64,000 nucleotides of DNA, taken from the NCBI GenBank assembly GCA_963814865.1, contig CAWFEN010000009.1, forward strand, positions 62,001 to 126,000, in the 5' to 3' direction. The translations under genes and the position numbers were made by a program. This document shows, one piece after another, positions 1-8,539 of the stretch. Origin of the DNA: AP-15 sp963814865. GTDB lineage: Bacteria; Pseudomonadota; Alphaproteobacteria; ATCC43930; CGMCC-115725. The notes below the pieces were generated by a model. The model was not told the origin of the DNA. It was given only the letters and a program-made list of their open reading frames with translations, and did no database searches. Position 1 is the stretch's first letter. Every line of letters starts with the position of its first letter.

Positions 1-2187
1 GTCGATCTGGTTCATCGACAATCCGAGCCGATAGGCGGCATCGCGGTCGATCTCGATCGCCAAATGGGCGGCGGCAATCTGCTGATCGGTCGCGACTTGC
101 TGCAGCTCGGGCAGCTTTTTCATCTCCCCTTCAAGTATCGGCGCCCAATGGTTGAGTTCATCGACGTTGGTATCGGTCAGCGTATACTGGTATTGGGTGC
201 GCGACAGCCGGCCGCCAACCGTGATGTTCTGCGGTACCTGCATAAAGAATTTGGCACCCTCGATGCCGGCGACCTTCTCGCGCAACCGCTGGATGATCTG
301 CTCCGCGGTGGCATCGCGCTGGTCATAGGGCTTCAGTCCCCAGAAGATTCGCGCCGTATTCTCGGCCGGGTTGTAAGGCGTGGCGCCGTCATACGAGAAG
401 ACGCCCTCGACACCAGGATCATGCCTGACGATGTCGACGACCTTGCGCCGGATCTTGTCGGTCTGGAGCATCGAAGCGTCTTCGCGGATATCAAGCTCGC
501 CGAAGATGAACCCGGTATCCTGCTGCGGAAAGAAGCCCTTTGGCATATTTACGTAGAGACACCCGGTTGCGAGCATCAGCAGCAGCGTCGCCAGCAGCGC
601 CGAAAACTGGTGGCGGAACACGAAGTGGAGCCCGCGGTCATAAGCGCGCAGCGCCGTCTGGAAGACCCGTTCGGAGCCGCGATTGAAGCGACCCTTGGGG
701 TGCAGCCCTTCCTGCTTCAAGAACAGCGAGCACAAGACCGGGGTCAGGGTCAGCGATATCGCCGCCGAAGCGACAACCGCAACCGAAACCGTCACCGCAA
801 ATTCGCGGAACAGGCGACCGATGATGCCGCCCATGAAAAACAGCGGGATAAACACCGCGATCAATGAGAAGGTAATCGAAATAATCGTAAAGCCAATTTG
901 CCCTGCGCCCCGCAGCGCGGCGTCGAACGGGCGCATTCCCTGCTCGATGTAGCGCACGATGTTTTCGATCATCACGATCGCATCGTCGACAACGAAGCCG
1001 ACACAAATGGTCAACCCCATCAGCGAGATGTTGTCGATGCTGTAGCCGCCGACATACATGACGCCAAAGGTGGCGAGCAGCGACAGCGGCACCGCCAGGC
1101 TCGGGATCACCGTCGCCCACAAGGTTCGCAGGAACAGGAAAATCACGATGATGACGAGCGCGATGGTCAGCAGCATCGTCAGCTGGACGTCACGGACCGC
1201 GGCGCGGGTCGTCTCCGAGCGGTCGGACATCAAATCGACATGGACCGACGGCGGCAGCGATTGCTCGAGCTTTGGCATCAACGCTCTGATGCCGTCCACT
1301 ACGGCGATCGTGTTGGCGCCCGGTTCCTTCTGGATGGCGATGCCCTCGGCGCGCTGGTCGCCGAACCACGAGCGGAGCCGCTCGTTCTGCACCGAGTTGA
1401 TGACGTCGCCGACATCCCTGATGTGCACCGGCGCGCCGTTCTTGTAGGCGATGATGATGTTGCCGTATTGCGCGGCGTTGAACAGCTGATCGTTGGTATC
1501 GAGCGCGATCGCCTGATGCTCGGTCTCGATCTCGCCTTTCGGGTTGTTGACGGTGGCGGCGACGAGCGCGTTGCGCACGTCTTCGAGGCCGATCCCCTTG
1601 GCTGCCAGCGCCGCCGGGTTGATCTGGACGCGGGCGGCGTAAGGCATCGAGCCGAAGACGAAGACCTGTCCCACGCCGGGCTCGGTCGACAGGCGGTCCG
1701 CGAGGACGTTGGTGGCGTAATCGTCGACCTTGTAGGGCGGCAGAGCGTCGGAGTGGATCGCATAGATCAGGATGGAAAAATCCGCCGGGTTCACCTTGCG
1801 GTAGGTCGGCGGTGTGGGCATGTTCTGCGGCAACACGCCGCTTGCCGCATTGATCGCCTGCTGCACGTCGCCCGCGGCGGCATCGATATTGCGGTTCAGG
1901 TCGAATTGCAGCGTGATCGAGGTGACGCCGACGCCGCTCCACGACGTCATCTGGCTCAGCGCCGGGATCGACGTGAATTGCGTTTCGAGCGGCGTCGCGA
2001 TCGCCGACGCCATCGTGCTGGGATCGGCGCCGGGGTACTGTGCCGTCACCGCGATCGTCGGGAAATCGACATTGGGCACCGCCGCCACCGGCAGCAGGTT
2101 GTAGGCGCCGATACCGAAGACCAGCACCCCCAACATCAACAGCGAGGTGGCGATCGGCCGCCTGATAAAAGGTTCCGAAATGCTCAT
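1..2187 (-). CDS. RND efflux permease, MdtC-like, 3' part outside window
   Basis: Inner-membrane drug:proton antiporter of the HAE-1 RND family; about 729 N-terminal residues are visible and the C-terminus lies beyond base 1. It begins MSISEPFIRRPIATSL, almost identical to the permease just upstream, and keeps the TM4 proton-relay aspartates in VGFVVDDAIVMIENIVRYIE. I place the start at 2187 because it aligns with the paralogue start and has an AAGAG Shine-Dalgarno-like element about 8 nt upstream; an ATG six bases earlier (2193) is possible. It is the third gene of an mdtABC-like operon, 63 nt after the previous permease. In MdtABC the two permeases form a mixed trimer; that they do so here is inference. 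Confidence 0.93.
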   Translation of the reverse strand, partial: MSISEPFIRRPIATSLLMLGVLVFGIGAYNLLPVAAVPNVDFPTIAVTAQYPGADPSTMASAIATPLETQFTSIPALSQMTSWSGVGVTSITLQFDLNRNIDAAAGDVQQAINAASGVLPQNMPTPPTYRKVNPADFSILIYAIHSDALPPYKVDDYATNVLADRLSTEPGVGQVFVFGSMPYAARVQINPAALAAKGIGLEDVRNALVAATVNNPKGEIETEHQAIALDTNDQLFNAAQYGNIIIAYKNGAPVHIRDVGDVINSVQNERLRSWFGDQRAEGIAIQKEPGANTIAVVDGIRALMPKLEQSLPPSVHVDLMSDRSETTRAAVRDVQLTMLLTIALVIIVIFLFLRTLWATVIPSLAVPLSLLATFGVMYVGGYSIDNISLMGLTICVGFVVDDAIVMIENIVRYIEQGMRPFDAALRGAGQIGFTIISITFSLIAVFIPLFFMGGIIGRLFREFAVTVSVAVVASAAISLTLTPVLCSLFLKQEGLHPKGRFNRGSERVFQTALRAYDRGLHFVFRHQFSALLATLLLMLATGCLYVNMPKGFFPQQDTGFIFGELDIREDASMLQTDKIRRKVVDIVRHDPGVEGVFSYDGATPYNPAENTARIFWGLKPYDQRDATAEQIIQRLREKVAGIEGAKFFMQVPQNITVGGRLSRTQYQYTLTDTNVDELNHWAPILEGEMKKLPELQQVATDQQIAAAHLAIEIDRDAAYRLGLSMNQID

Positions 2188-2250
2188 CGGCATTTGCTCT
2201 TAATCAGAAAAGCTCGAGTTTCTAGGCGCTTGATGCCGCGCGGGTGCAGA

Positions 2251-5200
2251 TCACTCCGCCCCTTGCCGGTCGTGCACCAGCGTCGGCCCCGGCTCACCCG
2301 ACAGCGCTTCGGCAACCCGCGACGGACGATAGGGACGCCCGGCCCAGCTGGCGAAGCGTTCGAGATAGAGATAGATGATCGGCGTCGTGTAGAGGGTCAG
2401 CCATTGCGAGACCGCGAGACCGCCGACGATGGCGATGCCGAGCGGCCGGCGCAGCTCGGAGCCCGCACCTTGGCCGAGCGCGATCGGCAGACCGCCGAAC
2501 AATGCGGCAAACGTCGTCATCATGATCGGGCGAAAGCGCAGCAGGCAGGCCTGGTGGATCGCCTCGCGCGGGCTCTTGCCTTCGATCCGCTGGGCCTGGA
2601 GGGCAAAGTCGATCATCATGATCGCGTTCTTCTTGACGATGCCGATCAGCAGGATGACGCCGATCATCGCGATCACGGAGAGATCGTAATGAAACAGCAT
2701 AAGCGCCAATAGCGCGCCGACACCCGCCGACGGCAAGGCCGACAAAATCGTGATCGGGTGGATGTAGCTTTCGTAAAGCACGCCCAGGACGATGTAGACG
2801 ACGAGAATCGCCGCCGCGACAAGAAGCGGCGTGGACGACAGCGAAGCCTGGAAGGCCTGCGCCGTGCCCTGGAACGAGCCGTTGAGCGTTCCCGGTACGT
2901 GGAAGTCGGTCATCAGCGCCTGGATCTTGTCGACCGCCTGGCCGAGCGACACTCCCGGCGCCAGATTGAACGACAAGGTCACGGCGGGGAATTGTCCCTG
3001 ATGGTTGATCGACAGCGATTCGACTTTCGAGGTGAAATGGGCGAATGCGCTCAATGGAATCTGCGCACCGTTGGGCCCGCCGATATAGATCTTCGACAGC
3101 GCCGTCGGATCCTTCTGAAACTGGGGCTGAACCTCGAGGATCACCTTGTACTGGCTGGTCGAGGTATACATGTTGGCCACTTGGCGCTGGCCGAACGCAT
3201 CATAGAGCGTCTGGTCGATCAACGACGGCGAAATGCCGAGGCGCGAGGCGGCGTCGCGGTCGATCTCGATCGCGATGTGCGGCGCGGCGACCTGCTGGTC
3301 GGAGGCGACATCCTGCAGCTCCGGCAGCTTCTTCATCCCCCGTTCGATGATCGGCGCCCAGTGATTGATCTCGTCCTGGTCCGTGTCGGTCAGCGTATAT
3401 TGATACAAGGTGCGGCTGAGGCGCCCACCGACGCTGATGTCCTGCCCGGATTGCATATAAAATTTGATGCCTTGGACCGCCGCGACCTTGGGGCGCAGCC
3501 GCTGGATGATCTGGTTCGAGGTCGAATTGCGCTGGTCATGCGGCTTCAGCTGGATGAACACCCGAGCAGTATTCTCGGTCGGGTTATACGCAGAGGCCCC
3601 GGTGAAGGATAATATGCCGGAGACGTCGGGATCCTTCCGGACGATGTCGACGATCTGGTGGGTGAGATCCGCCATCGCCAGGAACGAGGTGTCCTCGCGC
3701 GTATCCCCCTGGCCAAAGATAAAACCGGTATCCTGCTCCGGAAAAAAGCCCTTGGGGATGGTGACATAGAGATAGCCGGTCAGGAAGATCAGCGCCAAAG
3801 TCGACAAGAGGGTCGGCAATTGGTGGCGGAAGACAAAACCAAGGCCCTGGTCGTAGACGCGCAGCATCCAGTCGAAACCGCCCTCGAGGACGCGGTTGAC
3901 GCGGCCCGCCGAATGCAGTCCCTGCTCTTTCAGGAAGAGCGAGCATAAAACCGGCGTCAAGGTCAGCGAAATCGCCGCCGACGCCACCACCGCCACCGAC
4001 ACGGTAACGGCGAACTCGCGGAACAGCCGGCCGATGATGCCGCCCATGAACAGCAGCGGGATAAAGACCGCGATCAGCGAAAAGGTAATCGAGATGATCG
4101 TGAAGCCGATCTGGCCGGCGCCTTTGAGCGCGGCATCGAACGGGCGCATGCCCTGTTCGATATAGCGCACGATGTTCTCGATCATCACGACGGCGTCGTC
4201 GATGATGAAGCCGACCGAGATTGTCAACGCCATCAGCGAGATGTTGTCGAGGCTGTAGCCGACCGCATACATGACGGCAAGGGTGGCCAGCAGCGACAGC
4301 GGCACCGCCATGCTCGGGATGATCGTCGCCCATAACGTCCGCAGGAACAGGAAGATGACGAGGATGACGAGGGTGATCGTCACCATCATCGTGAACTGCA
4401 CGTCGCGCACTGCCGCGCGGATCACGAGCGAGCGGTCGGAGAGGAGCACGACATGGATCGAAGGAGGGAATGATTCCATGATCCGGGGAACCATTGCCTT
4501 GATCGTGTCGACCAGCGCGATCGTGTTGGCGCCGGCTTGGCGCTGGACCGCCAGACCCTCGGCCTTGGTATCGTTGTACCACGCGCCGGTACGCACGTTC
4601 TGGACCGAATCGATCGCTTTGCCGACGTCCTTTACGCGAACCGGAGCGCCGTTGCGGTAGGCGATGATGACGTTGTTGAAGGCCGCAGCGTTGAACAGCT
4701 GGTCGTTGGTGTCGAGCGTATAGGTCTGGTGCACGCCTTCAAGGCTGCCCTTCGGCCGGTCGAGCGTCGTCGCCGTCAGCGCGTTGCGCACGTCCTCAAA
4801 GCCAAGGCCGCGTGACGCCAGCGCCCCGGGGTCGATCTGCACATGCGCGGCATAAGGCTGCTGGCCGAAGATTCGAGACTCCGAGACGCCGGGCACCGTC
4901 GACAGTTTTTGCGCCAGGATCGTGTAGGCAAAATCGTCGACCCGGTAGATCGGCAGCGCATCGGAGTGAACGGCATAGATCAGGACCGGGCGATCGGCGG
5001 GATTGGTCTTGCGATAGGTCGGGGGGCTCGGCAGGTCCGCGGGCAACAGACCGCTGGCGGCGTTGATTGCCTGCTGCACATCCTCCGCCGCGCCGTCGAT
5101 GTTGCGCGACAGATCGAATTGCAAGGTGATCGACAACGAGCCGATGCCGCTCGTCGAGGTCATCTGGTCGAGTGCGGGGATTGCGGCGAATTGCTGCTCG

Positions 5201-5400
5201 AGCGGCGTCGCGACCGCCGAGGCCATCGTGGCGGGGCTTGCGCCAGGATAATTGACCGACACCACGATGGTCGGAAAATCGACATTCGGCAATGCCGCCA
5301 CCGGCAGCAGGCCATAAGCGCCGATGCCGAAGACCAGGACGCCCAGCATCAACAGCGAGGTCGCGATCGGCCGGCGGATAAAGGGTTCCGAAATGCTCAT
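2251..5400 (-). CDS. RND efflux permease, MdtB-like
   Basis: Complete 1049-aa HAE-1 RND permease, the usual length for AcrB/MdtB proteins. Residues 1-30 hold the first transmembrane helix. The paired aspartates of TM4 (VGFIIDDAVVMIENIVRYIE) are intact, and the second half repeats the topology with a final helix cluster ending in TTPIIYLYLERF. It pumps substrates from the inner membrane or periplasm through the adaptor encoded upstream and an outer-membrane channel not encoded here. It lies 71 nt downstream of the adaptor gene and 63 nt upstream of a second permease on the same strand, the mdtABC order. Substrates cannot be read from sequence. Confidence 0.95.
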   Translation of the reverse strand: MSISEPFIRRPIATSLLMLGVLVFGIGAYGLLPVAALPNVDFPTIVVSVNYPGASPATMASAVATPLEQQFAAIPALDQMTSTSGIGSLSITLQFDLSRNIDGAAEDVQQAINAASGLLPADLPSPPTYRKTNPADRPVLIYAVHSDALPIYRVDDFAYTILAQKLSTVPGVSESRIFGQQPYAAHVQIDPGALASRGLGFEDVRNALTATTLDRPKGSLEGVHQTYTLDTNDQLFNAAAFNNVIIAYRNGAPVRVKDVGKAIDSVQNVRTGAWYNDTKAEGLAVQRQAGANTIALVDTIKAMVPRIMESFPPSIHVVLLSDRSLVIRAAVRDVQFTMMVTITLVILVIFLFLRTLWATIIPSMAVPLSLLATLAVMYAVGYSLDNISLMALTISVGFIIDDAVVMIENIVRYIEQGMRPFDAALKGAGQIGFTIISITFSLIAVFIPLLFMGGIIGRLFREFAVTVSVAVVASAAISLTLTPVLCSLFLKEQGLHSAGRVNRVLEGGFDWMLRVYDQGLGFVFRHQLPTLLSTLALIFLTGYLYVTIPKGFFPEQDTGFIFGQGDTREDTSFLAMADLTHQIVDIVRKDPDVSGILSFTGASAYNPTENTARVFIQLKPHDQRNSTSNQIIQRLRPKVAAVQGIKFYMQSGQDISVGGRLSRTLYQYTLTDTDQDEINHWAPIIERGMKKLPELQDVASDQQVAAPHIAIEIDRDAASRLGISPSLIDQTLYDAFGQRQVANMYTSTSQYKVILEVQPQFQKDPTALSKIYIGGPNGAQIPLSAFAHFTSKVESLSINHQGQFPAVTLSFNLAPGVSLGQAVDKIQALMTDFHVPGTLNGSFQGTAQAFQASLSSTPLLVAAAILVVYIVLGVLYESYIHPITILSALPSAGVGALLALMLFHYDLSVIAMIGVILLIGIVKKNAIMMIDFALQAQRIEGKSPREAIHQACLLRFRPIMMTTFAALFGGLPIALGQGAGSELRRPLGIAIVGGLAVSQWLTLYTTPIIYLYLERFASWAGRPYRPSRVAEALSGEPGPTLVHDRQGAE

Positions 5401-5471
5401 TGGCAGTTACCTGCGAATTTCGGTAGAGGCCCGGTGGGGTCGGAAACCGGTGGCGGAGGCAGGGGCTTCGC

Positions 5472-6614
5472 TCAGCCGGCGGCGCCCGGCGGCCGCGGCT
5501 GGAGCAGCCTGACACGGGCGCCTTCGGTCAGTCGAAACTGGCCGTCGACCACCACCCGCTCGCCGGGTGTGAGCCCCTTGGTGACGACCGCGATGCCGTC
5601 CTGTATCGAGGCGATGTCGACGGCGCGTCGCTCGACCGTATCATCGGGCTTGATGACATAGGCGTAGCTGCCGTTCGGCCCCTCCTCGATGGTCTGCGAG
5701 GGCACCGTCGCGACCTTGGGGCGCACCGCCAGGATCACGCGCAGGCTGACGAATTCGCCCGGCCACAGGCGTTCGTCCTGGTTGTCGAAGCGCGCCTTCA
5801 GATGGATCGTGCCGGTCGATTGATCGATCGCATTGTCGATCAAGGTCAGCTTGCCCTCGGACAGCAATTGGCTGCCGTCGCCGGTGTAGGCGCGCACGGT
5901 GAGCGGCGCCTTCTGCTGTTGCTCGCGGATTTCGTCGAGCGTTCCCTGCGGCAAGGTAAAGCTGACGAAGATCGGCTTCAGCTCGGCGATGGTGACCAGC
6001 GCGGTGTTGTCGCCGGTATGGACGAGGTTGCCCTTGTCGACGAGCCGCGCGCCCAGACGCCCGTCGATCGGCGAGCGCATGTCGGCATAACCGAGGTTGA
6101 GCTGGGCGGTGTCGATCTGGGCCTGGTCGGCCTTGATCGCGGCCTGCAGCGCTCCGACCTGCGCCTTCTGCTCGTCATAGCTCTGCCGGGTCTGGAACCC
6201 GGTGCCGAGGAGCTTGGAATAGCGGTCGAGATCGAGCTGGGCGCCGGCCAGCTGGGCCTCGTCCTTCTGCTTGGCCGCCTGCGCCTGTTCGAGCGCCGCC
6301 TGGTAGGGCCGCGGATCGATCTGGAACAGCGGATCGCCTTCCTTGACCTCCTGGCCTTCCTTGAAATCGACCTTGACGATCTGGCCGTCGACGCGGGTCT
6401 TGACGGTGACCATGTTGTAGGCCTGAACCGTGCCGATGCCTTGCAGGAACACCGGGACATCTTGGGCAAGGACGGTCCCGGCCGTCACCGGGATGCTCGG
6501 CGCCGGCGTCTGCGCCGTCGCTATCGGCCCGTTGCCGCCGAGGAAGTGCCACCCCATCACCGCCGCCGCAGCCACACCGATGATCGCCGCCGCGCCGATC
6601 GCGCGCCTCACCAT
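5472..6614 (-). CDS. RND efflux periplasmic adaptor, MdtA-like
   Basis: Membrane-fusion protein of 380 aa linking the two RND permeases to an outer-membrane channel. An N-terminal anchor helix (about residues 5-25, AIGAAAIIGVAAAAVMGWHF) is followed by the lipoyl-like half motif (VDGQIVKVDFKEGQEVKEGD), an alpha-hairpin rich in Ala/Gln around residues 100-160, the second lipoyl half (DMRSPIDGRLG) and beta-barrel domains. No lipobox cysteine is present, so it is anchored by the helix. The ATG at 6614 has an AAGGGAG ribosome binding site. It is the first gene of the operon; a palindrome at 6651-6663 sits in its promoter region. Confidence 0.94.
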   Translation of the reverse strand: MVRRAIGAAAIIGVAAAAVMGWHFLGGNGPIATAQTPAPSIPVTAGTVLAQDVPVFLQGIGTVQAYNMVTVKTRVDGQIVKVDFKEGQEVKEGDPLFQIDPRPYQAALEQAQAAKQKDEAQLAGAQLDLDRYSKLLGTGFQTRQSYDEQKAQVGALQAAIKADQAQIDTAQLNLGYADMRSPIDGRLGARLVDKGNLVHTGDNTALVTIAELKPIFVSFTLPQGTLDEIREQQQKAPLTVRAYTGDGSQLLSEGKLTLIDNAIDQSTGTIHLKARFDNQDERLWPGEFVSLRVILAVRPKVATVPSQTIEEGPNGSYAYVIKPDDTVERRAVDIASIQDGIAVVTKGLTPGERVVVDGQFRLTEGARVRLLQPRPPGAAG

Positions 6615-6650
6615 GCCGAGCGACTCCCTTGGTTAGTAAAGTTAATGACC

Positions 6651-6663
6651 GTCTATGATAGAC
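6651..6663. promoter_or_regulatory. Perfect 13-nt palindrome upstream of the RND operon
   Basis: GTCTATGATAGAC is a perfect palindrome (6-bp arms, one central base) centred 43 nt upstream of the adaptor start codon at 6614. It lies in an AT-richer stretch than its surroundings, where a promoter is expected. Size and place fit an operator for a TetR- or MarR-type repressor of the pump, but no such regulator is encoded nearby in the window. The regulatory role is inference. Confidence 0.4.
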
Positions 6664-6739
6664 ATACACTACGTCCGCCGCGAATTCCTGTCCACCGCAA
6701 CCTCGCGGGGCGAAATGCCGCGGGCGGCCCGGCGCTAGT

Positions 6740-6955
6740 CTAGCGCCCCGGCGGCACCTCGATCGGGGCGCAGTTGGTCCGCCCCGACATCAGGCAGTCC
6801 TCAAGCTTGGATTCCGCCCCGAGATCGCGGACCAGCACCACTCCGGCGATCGCCAGCGCCAGCACGATGATCAACCCGATCAGCGCTGCCGTTCTTCTCT
6901 CCTCGGTCTCTTGGTCGCGATCCTCGATCCGGTTACGCATTCGTTGAGCCACCAC
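6740..6955 (-). CDS. Small single-pass membrane protein
   Basis: 71-aa protein of unknown function. A highly charged N-terminus (residues 1-22, RMRNRIEDRDQETEERR) is followed by one clear transmembrane helix (about 23-43, TAALIGLIIVLALAIAGVVL) and a short tail holding two cysteines (DCLMSGRTNCAPIEVP). The layout suggests a bitopic protein with a cytoplasmic charged end and an exported Cys-containing tail that could form a disulfide. It is 125 nt upstream of the RND adaptor gene on the same strand, with the palindrome between, so it need not be in that operon. I do not recognise a family. Confidence 0.7.
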   Translation of the reverse strand: MVAQRMRNRIEDRDQETEERRTAALIGLIIVLALAIAGVVLVRDLGAESKLEDCLMSGRTNCAPIEVPPGR

Positions 6956-7015
6956 TAGATGGCGATCCGCCGCCGGCCAGAGGGTAGAGGCGGCGCTGCG
7001 GCCGCACCACCCAAT

Positions 7016-8425
7016 CTAAGTCGCCGGCAGCTTGACAGGTGTCGATACCGCTGCGGGCGCGGACCCGGTGAGCTCTCTGTCGATGTCCTCGATCGACCGG
7101 CCTCGTGTCTCCATGCCGAACAGCCAAAAGACGATACCGGCTTGCGCATACCAGAAGCCAAGAAACAGCATGGCCGGGAAGATCGCATCGAGCGTCGCCT
7201 GCGGCTTGACGAAGTTGGAGGTGCCGACGATCACCGCCAATCCGAGCGGACCGATGATCTTGCCGAGATTGCCGACGCCATAGCCAAAGCCCATGCCGCT
7301 CGCGCGCAACGGCGCCGGCCAGATCTCCGCCGAATACGGCCCGATGATCGCGTAGCTGCCGTCGCCGAAGAAGCGCTGCACCGTCACCAGCAGAAAAAAC
7401 ACCGACACGCCGCCGATGAACGCATTGTAGTAATAACCGGCCAGAGCCAGCAGCAGCCCCCCGGCCAAACCGACGATCGCGCCCGACGGGCGCCGGCCGA
7501 TCGCGTCCGACAGATAGGAAAATGCGAGGCGGCCGAGAAAGCCCGACAGGCTCAGCCAGATCACCAGCCCGGACGCCGCCGTCGGGCTGATCTTGATCAC
7601 CAGCACGAACAGGGTCACGATCCACAGCAGCAGCCCGTTGCCACCGGTCTGGCTGAGACTGACCAGGGAGGACACGATCAGGCTGCGCGGATATTTGAAC
7701 AGCTCGCGCCACGACGTGTGCTCCGCCTCGGGGATGGCGATCGGCAGTTCGATTTCTTTCGGATCGACCTGCAAGGTCCAGGCGAGCGACCGGCGCGCCT
7801 CCTCGAACCTTCCCTTGCGGATCAGCCAACGCGGCGATTCCGGCACCCAGACGCGAATCAGCAGGGTGATCAGCGCCGGCAGCAGGCCGATGGCGAACAG
7901 GCCGCGCCAGCCGACATGCGGTTCGAGAAATCGCCCCAGCACCGCACCCAGGGTGAGGCCGAGCGGCAGGCACGAGGTCACCAGCCCGCCGACCCAGCCG
8001 CGTTTCGAGGCCGGAACGAATTCCTGCACCAGCGCCTGATCGACCGCAAACAGGCCGGAGACGCCGAAGCCGACGAAGAAGCGCAGGACCGACAGAAAGA
8101 TCCAGCCGCCCGTATCCGGCGTCAGCGCCATGATGCCGGTGGCAATCGAGAAATTGAGCGCGGTGCCGATGAACGCCTTGCGCCGGCCGATCTTGTCGGC
8201 GATCCAGCCCCAGAAGAAGGCGCCCGGAACGGCGCCGATGCCGGCCGACAGCAGGATCAGTGCCGACTGCCCATAGGTCAGGTGCCAGCCGCCGACGACA
8301 AAGGCCAGCACGAAGCCGATCAGGAAGTAGTCGAAAAAGTCGAGCATGTCGCCGAGGATCGCGGCGGTCACGATCTTCCACTGGTTCGCCGTCAGCCTCT
8401 TTTGCCGTTCCAGATGCTCCAGCAT
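7016..8425 (-). CDS. MFS transporter (metabolite:H+ symporter type)
   Basis: 469-aa twelve-helix major facilitator. The loop 2-3 signature is clear (WGWIADKIGRRKAFIG) and its counterpart in the second half reads LSDAIGRRPSG. The N-terminus (ILGDMLDFFDYFLIGFVLAF) carries the acidic first-helix motif seen in aromatic-acid and sugar symporters of the MFS. It lies alone between the small membrane protein and the disulfide reductase gene, with a 114-nt gap upstream. The substrate cannot be told; organic acid or sugar are both plausible. Confidence 0.88.
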   Translation of the reverse strand: MLEHLERQKRLTANQWKIVTAAILGDMLDFFDYFLIGFVLAFVVGGWHLTYGQSALILLSAGIGAVPGAFFWGWIADKIGRRKAFIGTALNFSIATGIMALTPDTGGWIFLSVLRFFVGFGVSGLFAVDQALVQEFVPASKRGWVGGLVTSCLPLGLTLGAVLGRFLEPHVGWRGLFAIGLLPALITLLIRVWVPESPRWLIRKGRFEEARRSLAWTLQVDPKEIELPIAIPEAEHTSWRELFKYPRSLIVSSLVSLSQTGGNGLLLWIVTLFVLVIKISPTAASGLVIWLSLSGFLGRLAFSYLSDAIGRRPSGAIVGLAGGLLLALAGYYYNAFIGGVSVFFLLVTVQRFFGDGSYAIIGPYSAEIWPAPLRASGMGFGYGVGNLGKIIGPLGLAVIVGTSNFVKPQATLDAIFPAMLFLGFWYAQAGIVFWLFGMETRGRSIEDIDRELTGSAPAAVSTPVKLPAT

Positions 8426-8539
8426 GGCGTGCTCCGCGGCTTCCGACGGCAGGCGGCGATGCGGCGGCAGGCGCCGCCATCGGCGAGAGGATAGCTTCAG
8501 CTCGACAGCGCTGGCAATGGCCGCCCGGCCGACAACCGG

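Noticed and set aside
898..2712. 604-codon open frame on the plus strand opposite the RND permeases
   Set aside because: Its translation is Arg/Asp/His-rich with no domain; the minus-strand frame encodes a clear RND permease. It is an antisense by-product of GC-rich codons.
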